This document shows positions 50,495 through 59,599 of a stretch of DNA of 64,000 nucleotides, one piece after another (within the stretch, counting starts at the first letter, position 1; each line of letters opens with the position of its first letter). The translations under genes and the position numbers were made by a program. The notes beneath the pieces are model-generated. The model made no database searches, was not told the DNA's origin, and saw only the letters and a program-made list of their open reading frames with translations. The DNA is from Bacillota bacterium (GTDB lineage Bacteria; Bacillota; Ch66; Ch109): contig JABLWZ010000016.1 of the NCBI GenBank assembly GCA_013178275.1, positions 1-64,000 on the forward strand, written 5' to 3'.

Positions 50495-51415
50495 ATGGAT
50501 AACTGGGATCTGATCATTATCGGCGGCGGCCCGGCGGGCCTGACCGCCGGGATGTACGCGGCCAGGGCCCGCCTGAAGACCCTGCTCCTGGAGGGCGGGG
50601 CGATCGGAGGCCAAGCCACGACCACCGACTGGATCGAGAACTACCCCGGTTTTCCCGAGGGGGTGTCCGGGTTCGAGCTGATGTACTCCTTCCAGCAGCA
50701 GGCGGAGAGGTTCGGCCTGGAGATCAGGTATGAAGAGGTGCAGGGGCTCGGGCTCGCCGGCGGCGTGAAGACTGTCTCCACGCCGGAGGGGAGCTACCAG
50801 GCGAAGGCGATCGTCATCGCCAGCGGGGCCAGGCACCGACGCCTGGGTGTGCCGGGTGAGGCGGAGTTCCATGGGCGCGGTGTTTCTTACTGCGCTACCT
50901 GCGACGGGGCTTTTTTCCTGGACAGCACGGTGGCGGTGGTGGGAGGCGGAGACGCGGCGGTAGAGGAAGCGGTATTCCTTACCCGTTATGCCTCCCAGGT
51001 CTACCTGGTCCACCGCCGGGATAAGCTGCGGGCCACGAGCATCCTGCAGGAGCGGGCGTTAGGCAACCCCAAGATAACCCCGTGCTGGAACAGCACGGTG
51101 GATGAGATCAAGGGGGAAAACCGGGTGGCGGCCCTGGTGCTCAATGACGTCAAGACCCGGGATAAACGGGAACTGAAGGTGGACGGGGTCTTCGTGTATG
51201 TAGGCATCGACCCCAACACGGCGTTTTTGGGTGATGAGATCCGCCGCAGCCAGGAGGGCTACGTCTGGGTCGATGAGACCCTGCAGACTTCGGTACCCGG
51301 GGTTTTCGCGGCCGGTGACGTGCGGGACAAGGACCTGCGCCAGGTGGCGACGGCGGTCGGGGACGGCGCCCTGGTGGTTTTCTCAGTGGAGCGCTACCTG
51401 ACCAATTTGGAGTAG
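50495..51415 (+). CDS. trxB: Thioredoxin reductase
   Basis: 306 residues, the standard length. FAD motif LIIIGGGPAGLTAGMYAARARL at the N-terminus, the redox pair CATC in GRGVSYCATCDGAFF about residue 135, the NADPH motif VAVVGGGDAAVEEAVFLT, and the closing FAD segment GVFAAGDVRDKDLRQVATAVGDGALV. It reduces thioredoxin with NADPH. Some clostridial relatives use reduced ferredoxin or F420 instead, but the NADPH motif here looks normal. AAAGGAG lies upstream of the ATG at 50495. No thioredoxin gene is adjacent. Confidence 0.94.
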   Translation: MDNWDLIIIGGGPAGLTAGMYAARARLKTLLLEGGAIGGQATTTDWIENYPGFPEGVSGFELMYSFQQQAERFGLEIRYEEVQGLGLAGGVKTVSTPEGSYQAKAIVIASGARHRRLGVPGEAEFHGRGVSYCATCDGAFFLDSTVAVVGGGDAAVEEAVFLTRYASQVYLVHRRDKLRATSILQERALGNPKITPCWNSTVDEIKGENRVAALVLNDVKTRDKRELKVDGVFVYVGIDPNTAFLGDEIRRSQEGYVWVDETLQTSVPGVFAAGDVRDKDLRQVATAVGDGALVVFSVERYLTNLE

Positions 51416-51467
51416 TTACCAGCATGGATCCAGCATAGCCTGCCTGCATTTCCCACAAGCCCCTGGG

Positions 51468-51502
51468 CCTTTTCTCTGCTATAATGCCTTAGAGAGAAAA
51501 GG
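51468..51502. repeat. Inverted repeat overlapping the promoter/RBS of the next gene
   Basis: CCTTTTCTCT (51468-51477) with AGAGAGAAAAGG (51491-51502), around a TATAAT-like sequence at 51480-51485. In RNA the 3' arm touches the Shine-Dalgarno of the gene at 51512, so it could limit translation. Confidence 0.5.
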
Positions 51503-51511
51503 GGTGGGAAC

Positions 51512-52423
51512 TTGTCAGGGTGGGCGACTGCAAAACCCGCTTGGGTTTTTGCGGGCGTTTTGTTAATACTGATTTTCCTGGGATGGGGCCGCTTTCCGGG
51601 AATGCTCCGGGGATGGTTTTACACCGTCTGCCGGGAGTACGGGCGGGTAAACCTGGAGACAAGCACCAGGGGCCTGCAGGAGACGGAGAGCGCGCACTTT
51701 CGGGTTCGCTGCCAGCCCTCGGACTCCGATGTTGCCGACATGGTGCTGGAGGCGGCCGAGAGGGTTTACGAACCGATCAATGACGCGCTGGGGTTCAGAC
51801 CCCAGGGCAAGGTTCTGATTGTCATCTACCCCACCTCGCTGGAGCTGGGCAAAAGCTTCGGCTGGCCGGCTGACCAGAGCGCGCTGGGGGTTTACTGGAT
51901 GGGGACGATCCGGGTGCTCTCACCCAAGGCCTGGATCACGGATGAGAGTGATTTTGACGAGCGGTTCTGGGCAGCCGGGCCGATAGCCCACGAGTATACC
52001 CACTTCGTGGTGGACCACTTGACCCGCGGCAACTACCCGCGCTGGCTGACCGAGGGGTTGGCCCAGCGGGAGGACCGAGACCTGACCGGGTTTGTTTTTA
52101 ACGTGGACGGGGAAAACCTGGCCGAGCAGAAGCCCTATCGGCTCGACCAGCTCGACAGCGACTTCGACGACCGCCCCGACCAGATGCTTGCCTACTGGCA
52201 ATCTCTGGCCGCGGTAGAATTTATGGACGAGCACTACAGTATAGATAGAATAAAGGATTTGATTAATCTGCTGGGTCGGGGCTATAATCAAGAGGTGGCA
52301 TTCAGGGCCACGTTCGGAATCTCCTTTGACGAATTCGAAGCAGGATACCAGTTCTGGCTCCAAAAATACATACCAACGACCGACCCCTTAGAGCAGGTGG
52401 CAGCGACGGAGGGGTCGATTTAG
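51512..52423 (+). CDS. Membrane-anchored HExxH metallopeptidase (peptidase MA-like)
   Basis: 303 residues from a TTG at 51512 behind AAGGGGTGGG. One N-terminal span (WVFAGVLLILIFLGWG) places the rest outside. The zinc motif is HEYTH in AAGPIAHEYTHFVVDHL, followed by YPRWLTEGLAQRED, whose Glu is the third ligand (the gluzincin pattern of the peptidase MA family). Substrate unknown; a wall or surface protein is likely from the location. The gene is immediately upstream of murA (14 bases from its stop to the murA start), a pairing that suggests co-expression with cell-wall synthesis. Confidence 0.85.
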   Translation: MSGWATAKPAWVFAGVLLILIFLGWGRFPGMLRGWFYTVCREYGRVNLETSTRGLQETESAHFRVRCQPSDSDVADMVLEAAERVYEPINDALGFRPQGKVLIVIYPTSLELGKSFGWPADQSALGVYWMGTIRVLSPKAWITDESDFDERFWAAGPIAHEYTHFVVDHLTRGNYPRWLTEGLAQREDRDLTGFVFNVDGENLAEQKPYRLDQLDSDFDDRPDQMLAYWQSLAAVEFMDEHYSIDRIKDLINLLGRGYNQEVAFRATFGISFDEFEAGYQFWLQKYIPTTDPLEQVAATEGSI

Positions 52424-52437
52424 AAGGAGGCAGTTTC

Positions 52438-53694
52438 GTGGAGATAATTAAGGTGAAGGGGGGCAAACCCCTCACCGGACGGGTCAGGATAAGCGGCGCG
52501 AAAAACGCGGCCCTGGTGCTGATGGCGGCATCGGTTTTGGCCCATGGGGAGAGCGTTATCGAAAACGTGCCCCGTATTCAGGACGTCGAAATCCTGATCA
52601 GCCTGCTGCAGAGCATCGGGGTCGAAGTCGAGTGGAGGCAGGACAGCACCCTGGCCATCCATGTCCCGGATAACGTTTGCCAGCGGACACCCTACGATCT
52701 CTCCAAGAGACTGCGGGCGTCCAATCTGCTGTTGGGTTCCATCATCGGCCGGCTGGGATTCGCCGAGATCAGCCTGCCGGGTGGCTGCGACATCGGTTCG
52801 AGGCCGATGGACCTTCACCTCAAGGGCCTGCAGATGCTGGGCTTCGAGACCCAGGTGGAGCACGGCTACATCCTGGGCAAGGCGGTAAGACCGAAAGGCA
52901 GCAAGATCTACCTGGACTTCCCCAGTGTGGGAGCCACGGAGAATATAATGATGGCCGCCTGCGTGGTCCCCGGTTCCACCATCATCGAGAACGTCGCCAA
53001 GGAGCCGGAGATCGTGGACCTGGCCAACTTTTTAAACGCCATGGGGGCCAAGGTTCGCGGGGCGGGCACCGATATCATCCGCATCGAGGGGGTGCCCATC
53101 CTGAAAGGGGTCCGCTACGGGGTGATTCCCGACCGGATCGAGGCCGGCACCTACATGACGGCTGCCGCGATAAGCGGGGGGGATGTGACACTCGAGAACG
53201 TCATCCCGACCCACGTCCAGCCGGTGGTGGCCAAGCTGCGGGAGTCCGGCGCCAAGATCGTGGAGGTCGACGACGAGATACGGGTGACCGCGGAACAGAA
53301 AGCGGTCCCGCTGGATATCAAGACCATGCCCTATCCCGGGTTCCCGACGGACATGCAGTCGCAGATGATGGCGCTCCTGAGCCTGGCCAACGGGACCAGC
53401 GTCATCGTGGAGAACGTCTTCGAGAACCGGCTGCAGGTGGCGGACGAGCTGAGGCGGATGGGGGCCCGCATCAAGGTAGAAGGACACACCGCGGTGGTAG
53501 AAGGGGTCGAACGGCTGTACGGGACCTGCGTGAAGGCCACCGACCTGAGAGCCGGGGCGGCCCTGCTGGTGGCTGGACTGGCCGCGGACGGGACCACGGA
53601 AGTGGGACACGCCCAGCACATCTACCGCGGGTACGAAAACGTGATCGAGAAGTTCACCAACCTGGGGGCGGACCTGGAGGCGGTGGAGAACTAG
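52438..53694 (+). CDS. murA: UDP-N-acetylglucosamine 1-carboxyvinyltransferase
   Basis: 418 residues from a GTG at 52438 behind AGAAGGAGG. It catalyses the first committed step of peptidoglycan synthesis, adding enolpyruvate from PEP to UDP-GlcNAc. The N-terminus GGKPLTGRVRISGAKNAALVLMAA with its Lys, and Cys117 in PGGCDIGSRPMDLH (the residue modified by fosfomycin), are both present. RPYPGFPTD-type segment MPYPGFPTDMQSQ and RAGAALLVAGLAADG are typical. Since Cys is kept, fosfomycin sensitivity is expected. A terminator follows. Confidence 0.96.
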   Translation: MEIIKVKGGKPLTGRVRISGAKNAALVLMAASVLAHGESVIENVPRIQDVEILISLLQSIGVEVEWRQDSTLAIHVPDNVCQRTPYDLSKRLRASNLLLGSIIGRLGFAEISLPGGCDIGSRPMDLHLKGLQMLGFETQVEHGYILGKAVRPKGSKIYLDFPSVGATENIMMAACVVPGSTIIENVAKEPEIVDLANFLNAMGAKVRGAGTDIIRIEGVPILKGVRYGVIPDRIEAGTYMTAAAISGGDVTLENVIPTHVQPVVAKLRESGAKIVEVDDEIRVTAEQKAVPLDIKTMPYPGFPTDMQSQMMALLSLANGTSVIVENVFENRLQVADELRRMGARIKVEGHTAVVEGVERLYGTCVKATDLRAGAALLVAGLAADGTTEVGHAQHIYRGYENVIEKFTNLGADLEAVEN

Positions 53695-53722
53695 GCGACG
53701 GCAATAAATAACGTTTGTCTGA

Positions 53723-53750
53723 GCAACCCGAGTGAATCGGGTTGCTTTTT
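53723..53750 (+). terminator. Terminator after murA
   Basis: GCAACCCGA-GTGAA-TCGGGTTGC then TTTTT (53746-53750). Confidence 0.93.
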
Positions 53751-53960
53751 GCTGCTGGCTAGAGTTGTCTTGCTCCATTCTCTGCTAATATAAGGGTATA
53801 GCTGGTCGGGAGAGTAAAGGTGGGATTATGATCAAGCTGCAAGCCAGCTTTGGTAAACTTTGTTGGCACAAGGGATATATGGTACTGCCAGTGTGCGGCG
53901 TCCCTGCTGTCTGGGATAAAGGGTAGGGGATTTTATTTGCATGGGGTGGGGGGATTCTCA

Positions 53961-55565
53961 ATGGTGAAAAGAAGGAAAGTGATCGTCGCACTGGCTGCTT
54001 TTTTATTAACCCTTATCGCTGTTCCAGGGATATACGTATACCGGAGCGTGGCTTCGGTTTCAGAAATGTTTAGCTTAAACGGTGAACTGCAGGCGGAAGG
54101 CTACTATATGGGAGAGTTTGAGTTTAAGATGCTGGGGTGCGCTTATTACCTGGACAAGGGGCATTACATAACCGCTTTTCACCAGTTGAACGGGCTGCAT
54201 AAACAGCTGCGGACCAGAGAAGGCCTGATCAAGGTGCCCAGTTTCGCCGACCAGAAAGAGGAAATGGAGTTTTACTTGAGTCTGCAGAACCCTAAAACCG
54301 GGGCTTTCATGGATGACTCGTACCCCGTCATATTCTATCTCGAACCGACGTTAAACGTTGTGGAGCATCTCGAACTCCTGTCCCAGGAAACCGGCCAACC
54401 CCTGCGTTTAAAATATCCGCTCAGGTTTCTGGACGAGATCAACACCCCAGATAAGTTGAAGGAGGTATTGGATGACCTCTCTACAGTAGGGTGGATCGGC
54501 GCCAAGCTGCCCAAGACCAACTATATGATGGCGTCGTGCTACCACAACTACGACGATCTGGAGCGCAATAACCTCTATACCTTTTCACCGGAGTGGAAAC
54601 AGGCGCTCTTACAATGGTTTTACGCCAACCAGGACAGTGAGACCGGTTATTGGGGACCGAGGATGCGAAGCAGCGGCGAACTGTTGAACGACGGGGATTT
54701 AAGTCCAACCTACAAAATAGTGACGATGTATGTGGATGAGCGGGGCAGCAGCCGCTATCCCGAGTTTCCCCTGCGCTATAAGGACGAGATGCTGAACACA
54801 ACCCTGAAGAAGCTGTCCGAGCCCATACCCGGGGATGCCGACCTGGCCGAGATGCACGAATGGCAGCTGACCAGGTACCACGGCCTGAAGCTGCTGACGT
54901 GTTATCTGTGGAACGGGGTTTCAGCCGAGAACCGGAACCTGGCCCGGGCATTCATGGAGGACATCGTCAAAACCAAGTTCGAGAAGTTCTATCTGGAGGA
55001 CCAGGGCTCGTTCTGTTATTACCCGGGTGCAAAAGAAGCGACACTGGATGGCACCGGCGACGCGGTCTCGCTCCTGGATTTGGTGGGGGTGTTTTCAGGG
55101 GAGCGGCAGGAATCGCTGTGGGGTCCCCCCGGGCAGACCGTCACGGACCTGGGCTCACTCGAGGTCCCGGAACTGACAGAGGGCGACCTGGCAGCGCTCA
55201 GGGACTCCCCCGGCCTCAACTCCATCCGTTTTTACCGGACCGACCCGGGTCCGAGCGGTTTCAGCACCGGCGCCGCCGGTGTCTACTACCCCCGGGAGAC
55301 CCGGGTCCTGGACGTTATGGACCTGGTACCCCGGGTCAAAAACTGGTTGAACGCGACACCGCAGAGCATGGGGAACTGGACCTCGAAGGAGGCCGTCGTA
55401 AAAGAACTGGAAGCGGGACCGGCAGAGCCGGTCCCGGTGTACCGGGGAGACCCTCCGGTCAAAACGCTGAACGAGGTCCTGCGGGAAAACCGGAAACTGG
55501 TCGCGGTAGGCTTTGACGTCCTGCAGGCCCCCAGGTGCCGGGTGGAATACGTGCTGCGCGAATAA
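53961..55565 (+). CDS. Membrane-anchored protein of unknown function
   Basis: 534 residues from the ATG at 53961 behind GGGGTGGGGGG; the frame is open to 53850, but that part has no hydrophobic or ribosome signal. One N-terminal span (KVIVALAAFLLTLIAVPGIYVY) anchors it outside the cell. The body is rich in Trp, Tyr and Gly turns, such as NQDSETGYWGPRM and DQGSFCYYPGAKEATLDGTGDAVSLLDL, which resemble the alpha/alpha-toroid repeats of prenyltransferase- or squalene-cyclase-like folds. No catalytic motif is evident, so I do not assign an enzyme. It lies alone between two terminators. Confidence 0.72.
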   Translation: MVKRRKVIVALAAFLLTLIAVPGIYVYRSVASVSEMFSLNGELQAEGYYMGEFEFKMLGCAYYLDKGHYITAFHQLNGLHKQLRTREGLIKVPSFADQKEEMEFYLSLQNPKTGAFMDDSYPVIFYLEPTLNVVEHLELLSQETGQPLRLKYPLRFLDEINTPDKLKEVLDDLSTVGWIGAKLPKTNYMMASCYHNYDDLERNNLYTFSPEWKQALLQWFYANQDSETGYWGPRMRSSGELLNDGDLSPTYKIVTMYVDERGSSRYPEFPLRYKDEMLNTTLKKLSEPIPGDADLAEMHEWQLTRYHGLKLLTCYLWNGVSAENRNLARAFMEDIVKTKFEKFYLEDQGSFCYYPGAKEATLDGTGDAVSLLDLVGVFSGERQESLWGPPGQTVTDLGSLEVPELTEGDLAALRDSPGLNSIRFYRTDPGPSGFSTGAAGVYYPRETRVLDVMDLVPRVKNWLNATPQSMGNWTSKEAVVKELEAGPAEPVPVYRGDPPVKTLNEVLRENRKLVAVGFDVLQAPRCRVEYVLRE

Positions 55566-55597
55566 ACGGGAATTTTCATCAACTATTTAAGGACCTG

Positions 55598-55625
55598 ACT
55601 GGTTAGAAAATAACCAGTTTTTCTT
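55598..55625 (+). terminator. Terminator after the unknown membrane-anchored gene
   Basis: ACTGGTTA (55598-55605) with TAACCAGT (55611-55618), then TTTTCTTTT. Confidence 0.88.
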
Positions 55626-55691
55626 TTGGCCCTGACGGGCAAAATAAATTCGGCCTCATTGTTAGACTGTTAAGGAAGGTGGTCGACTGCC

Positions 55692-56825
55692 GTGGATCTG
55701 CCGGGCCGGTTTTACCGCTATTACCGTTACCTGCCGCTGATCGTGGTGATTATCCTCGGGGTGCTGCTGGGGATAGGACTCAGCCACTGGCTGCCGGGCC
55801 CCCAGCACCGGGCGCCCGGGACCGGCATCTCGCTGCCGCCGGGGGTCGGCCCGACAGCCCCCGGGACCGGTGACTCCAACCTGCCCACGGTGAACATCGC
55901 CCAGGCGGTGAGCCCCGCGGTGGTCGGCATCACCGGGGCCGAGGAACCGGGGCTGTTTTCCCGCACCGGGGGAGAGAGGTCGGGGTCCGGGGTGATCTTC
56001 GACGCCCAGAACGGCCTGGTGGTCACCAACAACCACGTGGTCCAGGGGGTCAAGAGCCTCACGGTGACCCTCGCGGACGGCCGGGAAGTCGGGGCTGAAC
56101 TGGTCGGCCGTGACCCGCGCACCGACCTGGCGGTGCTGCGGCTGAGCGCACCCAACCTGGTGGCCGCGAATTTCGGGGACTCGGACGCGGTGAGCGTCGG
56201 GGAGACGGCCATCGCGATCGGCAACCCGCTGGGAATGAAGTTCGCCCGCTCGGTGACCGTGGGGGTTATCAGCGGCCTGAATCGGCAGCTCGCGACCGAT
56301 GAGGGGAACGCCTTCAACCTCATCCAGACCGACGCGGCAATCAACCCCGGCAACAGCGGGGGCGCTCTGGTCAATGCCCGGGGCCAGGTGATCGGCATCA
56401 ACACCATCAAGATAACCATCCCCGGGTTCGAGGGGATGGGGTTCGCCATCCCGATCAACCAGGTGAAGAACGTGATAGCCTCGCTGGTGCAGGAGCAGAA
56501 GGTGGTCCGGCCCGCCCTGGGGGTCAGGATAATCGGGGAAGTGACCTCGGAGGGGGCGGCCAGCCAGGGGCTGCCAGTGGATTACGGCGTGGCGGTGGAC
56601 CCGCGGCCGGGGAGCCCGGCGGACAAGGCGGGGTTGGAGAGCGGCGACATCATCGTGGCGATCGAGGGGATCGCCTGCCGCACCGCGGCCGAGCTGCAGC
56701 GGGAGGTCTTAAACCACCGGGTGGGGGATCCGGTCCGGCTCAAGATCATCCGCATCCAGGGGAAAACGCGCAAGAACCAGTTTCAGGAGATGGATGTGAC
56801 GGTCCAGCTGGGACAGCTCAGCTAG
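55692..56825 (+). CDS. HtrA/DegP-like serine protease (S1C) with PDZ domain
   Basis: 377 residues from a GTG at 55692 with GGAAGG upstream. A single span near the N-terminus (YLPLIVVIILGVLLGIGL) is followed by a Pro/Gly-rich linker. The trypsin-like domain carries the triad His in VTNNHVV, Asp in RTDLAVLRL and Ser in NPGNSGGALVN. A C-terminal PDZ domain (PGSPADKAGLESGDIIVAIEGIACR) completes it. It degrades or refolds damaged exported proteins on the outer face of the membrane. In many Peptococcaceae an S1C protease lies near murA and rlmH, as here. Confidence 0.93.
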   Translation: MDLPGRFYRYYRYLPLIVVIILGVLLGIGLSHWLPGPQHRAPGTGISLPPGVGPTAPGTGDSNLPTVNIAQAVSPAVVGITGAEEPGLFSRTGGERSGSGVIFDAQNGLVVTNNHVVQGVKSLTVTLADGREVGAELVGRDPRTDLAVLRLSAPNLVAANFGDSDAVSVGETAIAIGNPLGMKFARSVTVGVISGLNRQLATDEGNAFNLIQTDAAINPGNSGGALVNARGQVIGINTIKITIPGFEGMGFAIPINQVKNVIASLVQEQKVVRPALGVRIIGEVTSEGAASQGLPVDYGVAVDPRPGSPADKAGLESGDIIVAIEGIACRTAAELQREVLNHRVGDPVRLKIIRIQGKTRKNQFQEMDVTVQLGQLS

Positions 56826-56846
56826 AGTAAAACAGCCTATAAATTA

Positions 56847-56884
56847 AGCCCCCGGCCACAACCGGCCGGGGGCTCAGATTTTCG
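56847..56884 (+). terminator. Terminator after the S1C protease
   Basis: AGCCCCCGGCC (56847-56857) with GGCCGGGGGCT (56864-56874), an 11-bp perfect stem, then CAGATTTTC. Confidence 0.85.
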
Positions 56885-56938
56885 ATCTTCATATGCACCG
56901 GCATTCGATCAGCCCCAAATAGTGAACAAAAAATACCC

Positions 56939-56967
56939 TTGACCCGGAGCCGGCCAAGTGGTACAAT
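56939..56967 (+). promoter_or_regulatory. Promoter of the 57-59 kb two-gene unit
   Basis: TTGACC (56939-56944), a 17-base spacer, TACAAT (56962-56967). It gives a leader of about 105 bases. Confidence 0.75.
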
Positions 56968-57080
56968 CTAATTTGGTACCGCTAAATATAAAGAGCGTAA
57001 ACTACTCCATAATTATCATTACACAAATTCAGGACTTTGTCAACAGTTTTTTTCACCGTTTTAACCCGGGAGGATACGCC

Positions 57081-57590
57081 ATGCTGAAACCCATCCCCTT
57101 ACTGATGCCCTTGGATAAGATTTCGCGGAACCTGGCCGTCGAGGAGATCGTCAGGCTGAACGAGAAATCGTCCCGGTACGGCCTGGCCCTCACCCATCTC
57201 GACGCCCTCCAGCTGGTGGAGACGCGGGGCGAAACGCTCCGCGCGGTGGGCCGGATCGAGATCGGCGGCTCGACCATCGGCAAGATCATCGAGGCCTTCT
57301 GCGACTCCTCCTACATCAACCAGCAGGACTATGCCGATACCCTGCACGAACTCCTGGAGGTGTTCTACTACATGAAAAACGAGACCCTGGACCTGGTGCC
57401 CGACGACGAACTGATCGGGCTGATGAAGTCCTTCTTCGAGAGGAGCTGCCGGGGTTCGCTGGAACTGCTGAAGAACCGGGAGCTGGAACTCATGGCGCGG
57501 AACCTCCGCTTCGGCGTTCCCGGCTACGCGGACGTGGGCCGGCTCGACGACCGGCCGCTGGACGGGGAGGAGGACGATGATGAATACTAG
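57081..57590 (+). CDS. Conserved protein of unknown function (DUF6323-like)
   Basis: 169 residues from the ATG at 57081 behind CGGGAGG; the longer frame from 56958 is the leader. Mostly alpha-helical, with no signal or membrane span. A central segment (IEIGGSTIGKIIEAFCDSSYINQQDYADTLHELLEVFYYMKNE) and DELIGLMKSFFERSCRGSLELL recall clostridial proteins that I believe are filed as DUF6323; this is from memory and needs a profile search. It overlaps the start of the next gene by 14 bases, so the two are made together and probably form a complex. The role is unknown. Confidence 0.68.
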   Translation: MLKPIPLLMPLDKISRNLAVEEIVRLNEKSSRYGLALTHLDALQLVETRGETLRAVGRIEIGGSTIGKIIEAFCDSSYINQQDYADTLHELLEVFYYMKNETLDLVPDDELIGLMKSFFERSCRGSLELLKNRELELMARNLRFGVPGYADVGRLDDRPLDGEEDDDEY

Positions 57591-58980
57591 CCTGGAGCGA
57601 CACGGCCGGCTGAGACCGGAGAATATCGACCCCCATCACTTCACGGTGTCGCTCTTGAACGAGGGGCTGCGGAGCGGTGCGCTCACCCCGGCCCAGCTCG
57701 AAAGGATACAGGCCCAGCTGATGTCCCTGCTGAGCGAGGCCATCACCCGATACACCAGGGGCGAAAGCAGCTCGGTCAGGACCGAGACGGCCCAGGGCAT
57801 CCTCCAGTCCCTCCTCTACAGCATCGATATCTGCCTGCGGGAGATGCCTGCCCCGGAGCAGGCGATGGAGGCCCTTCAGGGGGGCGGCCTCGCGCAGACG
57901 CACGCCCGGGGGCAGGAGATCGCCCTCAGCTATGTGGAGCAGGCGCGGCAGCTCCTGCGGGAGGTGCGGGACACGAGGCTTTCCGTCTATCTCGCCGCCT
58001 ACAGCGACACCATCGACGGGGGCATCGACGACTTCTTCGAGCACTACGACGTCAGGTTCGGGGTGCACGACACAACGGCCTCCATCGATTACCCGCTGCT
58101 TTCGGACGACATGTCCTGGACCGGGGTCGTCTACATCAAACGCTACCTGGAGAGCCTGAAGCTCGAAAACATGCTCTGCGCATGCTATAAACCCGCCGAC
58201 ATCGGCGCCCTCCTGAAAGGATGCGGCCTGAAGTATCGGATGGACGGTCCCGAGCTGCTGGTCAACGCCTGCGAGCTGATACTGAAAAACGCCCTCTGCT
58301 CGGTCCTGGTCGGCCGGGGGGCGGACGACCTTACGATCGGCCGTGCGGACATCGACCTGCTGGAAAGCCGGCTGCGGAGGCTTGAGGAGCGGCGGCTCCC
58401 CGAACTGCTGCAGCGGGCGATGCGGGTCGTCCTTCAGCAGCTCGGCATCGACGACCCCGCCTCGGAGCGGTACTTCCTGCCGTTTGCCGACGCCTTCTAT
58501 CCCGAGTTCGTGACCGCCTTCCGGGAGAACGCCCTGGCAGGCCTGTTCGTGACCGCCCGGGAGGGGTCCACCTCCAGCCGGTACTACTTTGAGGCCGGGA
58601 AGCAGCTCGGTGACGAACAGCTGCGGGCGGTCATCGACCGGATCAGGGGGTGTCGGGACGGCGAGAGGAAAGCGGACATTATCGAGTCGGAGATTCACAG
58701 CGTCGAAGACCTGGTGGAGGTCTTCGGCAGCTTCAGCCTGTTCGGCGGCGAATACACCGCTGTCTTCGACCGCATGGGGGACCACGAGCTGGCGGCCCTG
58801 CTGTCCGGCCTCCTGGAGGAGGAGCCGCTCGCGGCCGGGCCGGCCCTGGCCGACGCGCGCTGGCGGTTCGATGACAGTGAACCGGGGTGGCGGGACGAGC
58901 TGCTGAACTACCTCCAGGCCGGGGACCCGGACCGGTCTAAGCGGGTCTCCCGGCTGGCCGGGGAGATCAGGAACATCTAG
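57577..58980 (+). CDS. Conserved protein of unknown function (DUF6179-like)
   Basis: 467 residues; the ATG at 57577 lies inside the previous gene, with GGGGAGG upstream. Soluble and helical, without known catalytic motifs. Notable segments are ARGQEIALSYVEQARQLLREVRDTRLSVYLAAYSDTI and SIDYPLLSDDMSWTGVVYIKRYLESLKLENMLC. It resembles the partner that I recall next to DUF6323 proteins in Clostridia (DUF6179). Pairs of this kind have no assigned function. G+C is high throughout, and long antisense frames here are shadows. An inverted repeat (CCGGGTTATAA/TTATAACCCCGG, 59021-59050) follows without a T-run. Confidence 0.68.
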   Translation: MMNTSLERHGRLRPENIDPHHFTVSLLNEGLRSGALTPAQLERIQAQLMSLLSEAITRYTRGESSSVRTETAQGILQSLLYSIDICLREMPAPEQAMEALQGGGLAQTHARGQEIALSYVEQARQLLREVRDTRLSVYLAAYSDTIDGGIDDFFEHYDVRFGVHDTTASIDYPLLSDDMSWTGVVYIKRYLESLKLENMLCACYKPADIGALLKGCGLKYRMDGPELLVNACELILKNALCSVLVGRGADDLTIGRADIDLLESRLRRLEERRLPELLQRAMRVVLQQLGIDDPASERYFLPFADAFYPEFVTAFRENALAGLFVTAREGSTSSRYYFEAGKQLGDEQLRAVIDRIRGCRDGERKADIIESEIHSVEDLVEVFGSFSLFGGEYTAVFDRMGDHELAALLSGLLEEEPLAAGPALADARWRFDDSEPGWRDELLNYLQAGDPDRSKRVSRLAGEIRNI

Positions 58981-59099
58981 CCGCCGCCGGACCGACCGCG
59001 CGCCGCCGGCAGGAGCCGGGTTATAACGCTTTACTTATAACCCCGGTTTACGGATAATAAGACCAGAAAAGACCGAAAAATACCTGTGGAGGGAAGGAC

Positions 59100-59579
59100 T
59101 TGCAGATTCGCCTGATATCGGTGGGCAGGGTGAGAGAGCCGTTTTACCGCGAGGGGGTGCAGGAGTACCTGAAGCGGCTGAAGCCGTATGCCCCGGTGGA
59201 GCTGGTGGAGGGGCTGGACGAGAAGCTGGGCCCCCGGGCTGGAGCCCGGGAGGTTGAGGGGGTCTTAAACCGCGAGGGCCAGCGGGTCCTGGGGCTGCTG
59301 CGGGAGGACGAACTGCTGGTGGCGCTGGACGCCGGGGGAAAGGCGATGGACTCCGAGGCCTTCGCCCGCTGGATGGAGGGGCTGCTGTTGTCTGGGAAGA
59401 CCCGGCTGAGCTTCCTGGTCGGGAGCGCGGCGGGCATCTCGGAGGCGGTCAAGCGGCGGGCCGACCACACCGTATCCCTGTCCGCCATGACCCTGCCGCA
59501 CCAGATGGCGGCGCTGCTGCTGGCGGAGCAGATCTACCGCGCCTTTAAGATAATGCGCGGTGAACCGTACCACAAGTAA
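59100..59579 (+). CDS. rlmH: 23S rRNA (pseudouridine-1915-N3)-methyltransferase
   Basis: 159 residues from a TTG at 59100 behind GAGGGAAGG. A small SPOUT-family enzyme that methylates pseudouridine 1915 in helix 69 of 23S rRNA on the assembled ribosome. Typical parts are IRLISVGRVREPFYREGVQEYLKRLKPY at the start, SFLVGSAAGISEAVKRRAD with the SAM-binding knot, and SLSAMTLPHQMAALLLAEQIYRAFKIMRGEPYHK at the end, which is the most conserved tail of the family. Confidence 0.95.
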   Translation: MQIRLISVGRVREPFYREGVQEYLKRLKPYAPVELVEGLDEKLGPRAGAREVEGVLNREGQRVLGLLREDELLVALDAGGKAMDSEAFARWMEGLLLSGKTRLSFLVGSAAGISEAVKRRADHTVSLSAMTLPHQMAALLLAEQIYRAFKIMRGEPYHK

Positions 59580-59599
59580 ATGCATAAAAAGGGGATATT

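Noticed and set aside
52677..53711. 344-codon frame overlapping murA in another phase
   Set aside because: Gly/Arg/Asp-rich shadow of murA, whose frame carries the active-site Cys and all family segments.
57490..58785. 431-codon minus-strand frame opposite the 57-59 kb pair
   Set aside because: No ribosome-binding site and a low-complexity composition; the plus-strand pair has a promoter and coupled starts.
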